10,361 nt of DNA from Nitrospirales bacterium (lineage in GTDB: Bacteria; Nitrospirota; Nitrospiria; Nitrospirales; UBA8639): positions 1-10,361 of the forward strand of contig BQIY01000045.1 of the NCBI GenBank assembly GCA_021604265.1. The letters are read 5' to 3'. Positions 6,857 to 10,361 of this stretch are shown one piece after another; positions within the stretch are counted from its first letter, which is position 1; every line of letters begins with the position of its first letter. Below the pieces are notes generated by a model. The model was not told the DNA's origin. It saw only the letters and a list, made by a program, of their open reading frames with translations, and did not search any database. Both the position numbers and the translations under genes were made by a program.

Positions 6857-7765
6857 ATGACTGGAACGCCACTGGTATCCATAGTGACGCCATTTTTTAA
6901 TGCGGAATCATATCTCGAAGATGCACTGACAAGTGTTGCACAACAGTCTTATTCAAACTGGGAGCTATTACTGGTAAACGACGGCAGCACGGACAGGAGT
7001 CGGGAGATCGCGCTGGACTTTGCATCGAAGGATAGATCCAGGGTCCACTATCTTGAACATGCCGGCGTGCGAAACCTTGGGAAAAGTACGTCACGTAATC
7101 TGGGTATAAGCAGAGCGAAAGGTAAGTACCTGTGTTTCCTCGATGCGGATGATGTGTTTATGGCCGATAAGATTTCCCGACAAGTCCAAATATTTGATGA
7201 GTATCCGAATGTAACCATGGTGTTCGGTAATACGCTTTGGTGGTATAGCTGGAAAGGGGCAGAAATAGAGGGCCAGACAGATTACGTTCCGGACCTATGT
7301 CTTGAGTCCGATAGAATTATTGAACCGCCATCGCTAATAAAAGTATTCCTTGGAGGTATGGCAGGAAAGCCACCTTGTATCTGTAGTGTAATGGTGAAAT
7401 CAGGGATTGTTCGATTGGTGAACGGTTTCGATGAGAATATTCAGCACCTGTATGAGGATCAGGTTCTGTTGGCTAAACTCCTGTCACAATATTCGGTTGT
7501 TGTTACACAGGATGCTTTGGAGAAATATCGTCAGCGCGATGACTCCGACTGGCACCAATCAATTCAAACTGGCGAAGACTTGGCCGCTCGATGCGTGTTC
7601 ATTATGTGGCTGGACTCATATCTTTCCTCAAATGGTATTGATGTTGGAGACATGTTGCCATTATTAAAAAGCGAATTAAGAGGATGCCGGCATCCTGATT
7701 CGTATCGGGTAATTCGTAAAATAAAGTCGGCTGTGCGTCGGCTAGTAAAGGTTTCATCCTACTGA
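6857..7765 (+). CDS. GT2-family glycosyltransferase (GT-A fold), sibling B
   Basis: Soluble GT2 glycosyltransferase of 302 residues. Features in order: PLVSIVTPFFNAESYLEDAL, SYSNWELLLVNDGSTDRS (N41, D42 in the position usually DD), STSRNLGISRAKG, and the metal-binding FLDADDVF (D96, D98, D99). Then FGNTLWWYSW, KPPCICSVMV, YEDQVLLAKLL and YRQRDDSDW follow, matching the sibling genes at 5891 and 9609. VNDGS is a common, functional variant in GT2 enzymes, so the N is not taken as inactivating. The ATG at 6857 was preferred to the adjacent in-frame TTG at 6854; no strong Shine-Dalgarno is visible. The gene is in the same reading frame as the preceding GT2, separated by one TGA and 39 bases, and probably co-translated with it. 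It is predicted to add one sugar to the repeat unit; donor and acceptor are unknown. Confidence 0.9.
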   Translation: MTGTPLVSIVTPFFNAESYLEDALTSVAQQSYSNWELLLVNDGSTDRSREIALDFASKDRSRVHYLEHAGVRNLGKSTSRNLGISRAKGKYLCFLDADDVFMADKISRQVQIFDEYPNVTMVFGNTLWWYSWKGAEIEGQTDYVPDLCLESDRIIEPPSLIKVFLGGMAGKPPCICSVMVKSGIVRLVNGFDENIQHLYEDQVLLAKLLSQYSVVVTQDALEKYRQRDDSDWHQSIQTGEDLAARCVFIMWLDSYLSSNGIDVGDMLPLLKSELRGCRHPDSYRVIRKIKSAVRRLVKVSSY

Positions 7766-7788
7766 AGATATATAGACAATGACGCAGA

Positions 7789-8556
7789 GTGATTCCCTGC
7801 GTGACTAGATCTTCAGGATTAAAAAGTCTTGTTGCTCGATACATGCCTTATCGATTGAAGTGGCGGATGCGTCGACTGATTAGTGTGGCAAGTCGCAACA
7901 GGGTTAATTTAGGAGATCTCGATCAGGTCGAACCGCTTAACGATGAGTGGGGATATAGTCGCGGGATCCCGATTGACCGCTACTATATCGAGCAGTTTCT
8001 GGGCAATCATTCTGCCGATGTACACGGCACGGTTCTATCGATTGGTGATGATCACTATGCACAACAATACGGTGGTTCCCGAGTTGTCAGAAGCGATATC
8101 TTGCATATTTCAGATCCGACAAAAGGGACCATCGTCGCGGACCTTGTGAATAGCGATGCATTCCAAAAGAATTCATTTGATTGCTTTTTGTTGATACAAA
8201 CACTGCAGCTTGTCTACGATGTTCATGCGGCAATAAGAACAACTTACGACTTGCTTAAACCTGGTGGTGTGGTTCTTGCAACCTTCCCTGGAATCACTCC
8301 AATGAAAGATGTCGAGTGGAACGATTCGTGGTACTGGAGCTTTACGAAGCATTCTGCATTTCGACTTTTCTCTGAATACTTTCCAGAGAGTCATATTAGT
8401 ATCAGCGGTTATGGTAATGCACTCGCCGCAACATCTTTTCTTCATGGACTCTCCCCACATGATATACCGACACATAAGCTTTCCGAGTATGTCCCTGGCT
8501 ATGATGTGGTGTTGTCAGTGCGTGCGGTTAAACCGTCCTGGAATCATTTGATTTGA
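7789..8556 (+). CDS. Divergent class I methyltransferase-like protein
   Basis: Protein of 255 residues resembling methyltransferase-domain proteins found in polysaccharide loci. After a basic N-terminus (RLKWRMRRLISVASRNR) come DEWGYSRGIPIDRYYIEQFL, the first Rossmann strand and loop VLSIGDDHYAQQYGG, then RSDILHI and TIVADLVN. FDCFLLIQTLQLVYDV and LLKPGGVVLATFPGI correspond to the strand 4 and strand 5 regions of Methyltransf_11-type folds. A WYWSFTKHSAFRLFSEYFP segment and GYGNALAATSFLHGL follow. The usual glycine-rich GxGxG SAM loop is replaced by IGDDHYAQQYGG, so SAM binding is likely by fold but unproven. The start was taken at GTG 7789; GTG 7801 and ATG 7843 are alternatives, none with a good Shine-Dalgarno. 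It sits directly before the deacetylase gene, suggesting linked sugar modification. Function as an O-methyltransferase is inferred. Confidence 0.75.
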   Translation: MIPCVTRSSGLKSLVARYMPYRLKWRMRRLISVASRNRVNLGDLDQVEPLNDEWGYSRGIPIDRYYIEQFLGNHSADVHGTVLSIGDDHYAQQYGGSRVVRSDILHISDPTKGTIVADLVNSDAFQKNSFDCFLLIQTLQLVYDVHAAIRTTYDLLKPGGVVLATFPGITPMKDVEWNDSWYWSFTKHSAFRLFSEYFPESHISISGYGNALAATSFLHGLSPHDIPTHKLSEYVPGYDVVLSVRAVKPSWNHLI

Positions 8557-8569
8557 GTAGTAAGAAGTG

Positions 8570-9616
8570 ATGCGGGTTCCGGGCGTGTCAAGAATACGAC
8601 ATCGAGCCAATAGCTTACGAAAGCGTTACTTTCCTGGTAACGGGGTTATCCTGATGTACCACCGGGTTACCGAAAAGCAGATTGACCCCTGGAAAATGTG
8701 TGTGACACCACAGAACTTCGTCTCACATCTTGATGTACTTCGATCAAACTATTATCCGATGACGTTAAGTGATTTTATACGGAGTCATCGTGAAAAGAGT
8801 CTGCCTGAACGTTCGGTTGCCGTAACCTTCGACGATGGCTATTCAGATAACTACCATAGTGCCCTACCGGCGCTTATAGAATACGGTATCCCGGCTACCT
8901 TTTTTATCTCGACAATGACTTCGCGTCCGGATGAGCCGTTCTGGTGGGATGTTTTGCAGTCCATATTTCTCGTACCCGGCATATTGCCGGACAAACTGCG
9001 GCTTCAAGCAGGAAATTCCATGCGGGTTTGGGAAACAGGCTCGGCGAAATGCTATTCCGAAGAGGATTATCTGTCTGGCATGGAAGAATTGACCTACCCA
9101 TCGATTGAAGGGAGTCGGATGCATCTGTACCTGTCTGTTTGGGACGCGTTACGTAAACTTACTGACAAAGAGCGTTCATTGAGGTTAGGAGAGATTAAAA
9201 ACTGGGCGTTTAATGAACGGTCGGATTCTTCTCAGCTATCTTGTCCTGCACGCCTGTCGCACGATGAAATCAAAGACATGGTACAAAGCCCGCTTTTTGA
9301 TATTGGGGCGCATACGGTCACCCACCCGTCATTGCCAACTCAGGATGAGTCAACTCAACGGCTGGAGATTGAGCAGTCAAAGAGTTACCTGGAATCAATA
9401 TGTGGTCAGCGTGTGAGTCATTTCGCCTATCCATTTGGCGATTACTCCAAAGAAACGGTCAAATTTGTCCGTGATGCCGGATTCGAAAGCGCCTGCACAA
9501 CGAATGAAAGCGACATCTGGCGATTTACAGATTGTTATCAGCTACCCCGAGTGGCCGCCCCTGATTGCGGGCTGGCGCAGTTTGATCGGACTGTCCAACG
9601 TTTCTTCAGTGAATAA
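8570..9616 (+). CDS. NodB-type polysaccharide deacetylase (CE4 family)
   Basis: Metal-dependent carbohydrate esterase/N-deacetylase, 348 residues. It starts with VILMYHRVTE, as common in this group, then the catalytic motif VAVTFDDGYSDNY (D88 likely base, D89 likely metal ligand) and GIPATFFIST. The metal-binding H-T-x-x-H lies in DIGAHTVTHPSLP (H248, H252), and FAYPFGDYSKETV is the third conserved motif. A long insertion of about 110 residues, beginning PFWWDVL, separates the first two motifs. No signal peptide or membrane helix is visible, so it may act in the cytoplasm on a nucleotide- or lipid-linked sugar rather than on secreted polymer; this is inference. ATG 8570 was chosen over the adjacent in-frame GTG at 8567; AAGAAG lies just upstream. 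The gene begins 13 bases after its neighbour, and its end overlaps the next gene by eight bases. It would expose an amine on an N-acetylated sugar. Confidence 0.92.
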   Translation: MRVPGVSRIRHRANSLRKRYFPGNGVILMYHRVTEKQIDPWKMCVTPQNFVSHLDVLRSNYYPMTLSDFIRSHREKSLPERSVAVTFDDGYSDNYHSALPALIEYGIPATFFISTMTSRPDEPFWWDVLQSIFLVPGILPDKLRLQAGNSMRVWETGSAKCYSEEDYLSGMEELTYPSIEGSRMHLYLSVWDALRKLTDKERSLRLGEIKNWAFNERSDSSQLSCPARLSHDEIKDMVQSPLFDIGAHTVTHPSLPTQDESTQRLEIEQSKSYLESICGQRVSHFAYPFGDYSKETVKFVRDAGFESACTTNESDIWRFTDCYQLPRVAAPDCGLAQFDRTVQRFFSE

Positions 9617-10361
9617 TTCCTTACATGCAGATCAGGGTGGTATCGAACCGTTGGTCTCATGCATCATGATCTTCTTCAATGCGCACATCCATTCGTTCTT
9701 CGAAGAGGCAATTGAAAGCGTTATTGCACAGAGTTATTCGAGTTGGGAGTTATTGTTGGTCGATGACGGCTCAACAGATGACAGTGCGGAGATAGCAGCT
9801 CGTTACATACGTGAATATCCCCAGCGGATGAAATATCTACGCTTTGATGATGCTCAAAACAGAGGAATGAGTGCGGCGAGGAATTTAGGCATCGAGCATG
9901 CGCACGGAGAATTTATTGCGTTTCTTGACGCTGACGATATCTGGCTGCCTGAAAAGTTGATGCAACAGGTGCATCTCGCGACCATCTGGCCGGATGCTGC
10001 CATGATCTATGGCCGTACAAAATTTTGGCGATCATGGGTCGATGATAGTCACCATGTGGTTTCGGAGCTTGAATCGATGCAAGGCCCGGATGAATTGACC
10101 ATTACGAGTAAATATTTTGATCGTATCGTTTCGCCGCCCGTTCAATTGATCGATCATATAAAGGATGGCTGTATTTATCCGTGTATCTCGAGTGTTTTGA
10201 TCAGGAGAGAGATACTTGAGCAAGTCGGCGGGTTTGATAATTCTTTTCCGGCGGCTCAGGAAGACCAGGTTTGTTTCGCAAAAATATTTCTGAATTGGCC
10301 TGTCTATGTCTCTGGTTTATGTTGGGATCTCTATCGAATCCACCCGGACAGTTTTTGGAGA
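9609..10361 (+). CDS. GT2-family glycosyltransferase (GT-A fold), sibling C, 3' end outside window
   Basis: The frame is open from GTG 9609 to the last base, giving 251 codons without a stop; the C-terminus lies beyond the window. Features in order: PLVSCIMIFFNAHIHSFFEEA, SYSSWELLLVDDGSTDDS (D52, D53), NRGMSAARNLG, and metal-binding FLDADDIW (D107, D109, D110). Then YGRTKFWRSW, YPCISSVLIRREIL, QEDQVCFAKIF and LYRIHPDSFW follow, paralleling the genes at 5891 and 6857. GTG 9609 overlaps the deacetylase stop TAA by eight bases, suggesting coupling. TTG 9651, ten bases after AGGGTGG (9634-9640), is an alternative that begins directly at the first beta strand. It is a probable cytoplasmic transferase of one sugar to the growing unit. 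Compared with the siblings, perhaps 40-60 residues are missing. Confidence 0.9.
   Translation, partial: MNNSLHADQGGIEPLVSCIMIFFNAHIHSFFEEAIESVIAQSYSSWELLLVDDGSTDDSAEIAARYIREYPQRMKYLRFDDAQNRGMSAARNLGIEHAHGEFIAFLDADDIWLPEKLMQQVHLATIWPDAAMIYGRTKFWRSWVDDSHHVVSELESMQGPDELTITSKYFDRIVSPPVQLIDHIKDGCIYPCISSVLIRREILEQVGGFDNSFPAAQEDQVCFAKIFLNWPVYVSGLCWDLYRIHPDSFWR

Noticed and set aside
6977..6982. Asn in place of the first Asp of the GT2 VDDGS motif in sibling B, considered as inactivation
   Set aside because: VNDGS is widespread in active GT2 enzymes, and the metal-binding DADD and later motifs are intact.
7779..7808. Short frame ATG 7779 to TAG 7806 (MTQSDSLRD)
   Set aside because: It overlaps the start of the methyltransferase-like gene out of frame and makes no stop-start junction with it; most likely chance.

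Overview
The window is a stretch of a polysaccharide biosynthesis locus (capsule, exopolysaccharide or O-antigen type). It holds ten genes, all on the + strand, packed with short gaps or overlaps; the first and last are cut by the window edges. The gene content (AsnB-type amidotransferase, GT4 and GT2 glycosyltransferases, an FkbM methyltransferase, a WcaI-like transferase, a NodB-fold deacetylase) and roughly balanced base composition suggest a Gram-negative bacterium, most likely a pseudomonadote. The sequence alone does not fix the genus. No mobile element, tRNA, rRNA or CRISPR array is visible.

Layout: (1) 1-775, C-terminal half of an asparagine-synthetase-like amidotransferase. (2) 776-921, the longest non-coding gap, with two inverted repeats and a TTGACA box; the best place for a promoter or regulatory site. 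(3) 922-2181, a GT4 glycosyltransferase. (4) about 2181-2921, an FkbM-family methyltransferase whose conserved N-terminus is encoded upstream of its first ATG. (5) 2918-4198, a WcaI-like GT4. (6) 4248-5837, a membrane GT2 of the cellulose/hyaluronan synthase type. (7) 5891-6817 and 6857-7765, two soluble sibling GT2 enzymes lying in the same reading frame with a single TGA between them. (8) 7789-8556, a divergent methyltransferase-like protein. (9) 8570-9616, a NodB-type polysaccharide deacetylase. (10) 9609-10361, a third GT2 sibling, cut by the window end.

Together the genes look like the assembly and decoration part of a heteropolysaccharide pathway. Six glycosyltransferases would build the repeat unit or chain. 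The amidotransferase could convert a sugar carboxyl to an amide, the FkbM enzyme would O-methylate, and the deacetylase would remove N-acetyl (or O-acetyl) groups. No flippase, polymerase, export, chain-length or priming transferase gene falls inside the window, so the type of pathway cannot be decided here.

The observations most worth a second look are the missing start codon of the FkbM gene, the in-frame pair of GT2 genes separated by one TGA with a small hairpin just downstream, the three-member GT2 sibling family, the short frames bridging several gene junctions, and the inverted repeats upstream of the first GT4 gene.
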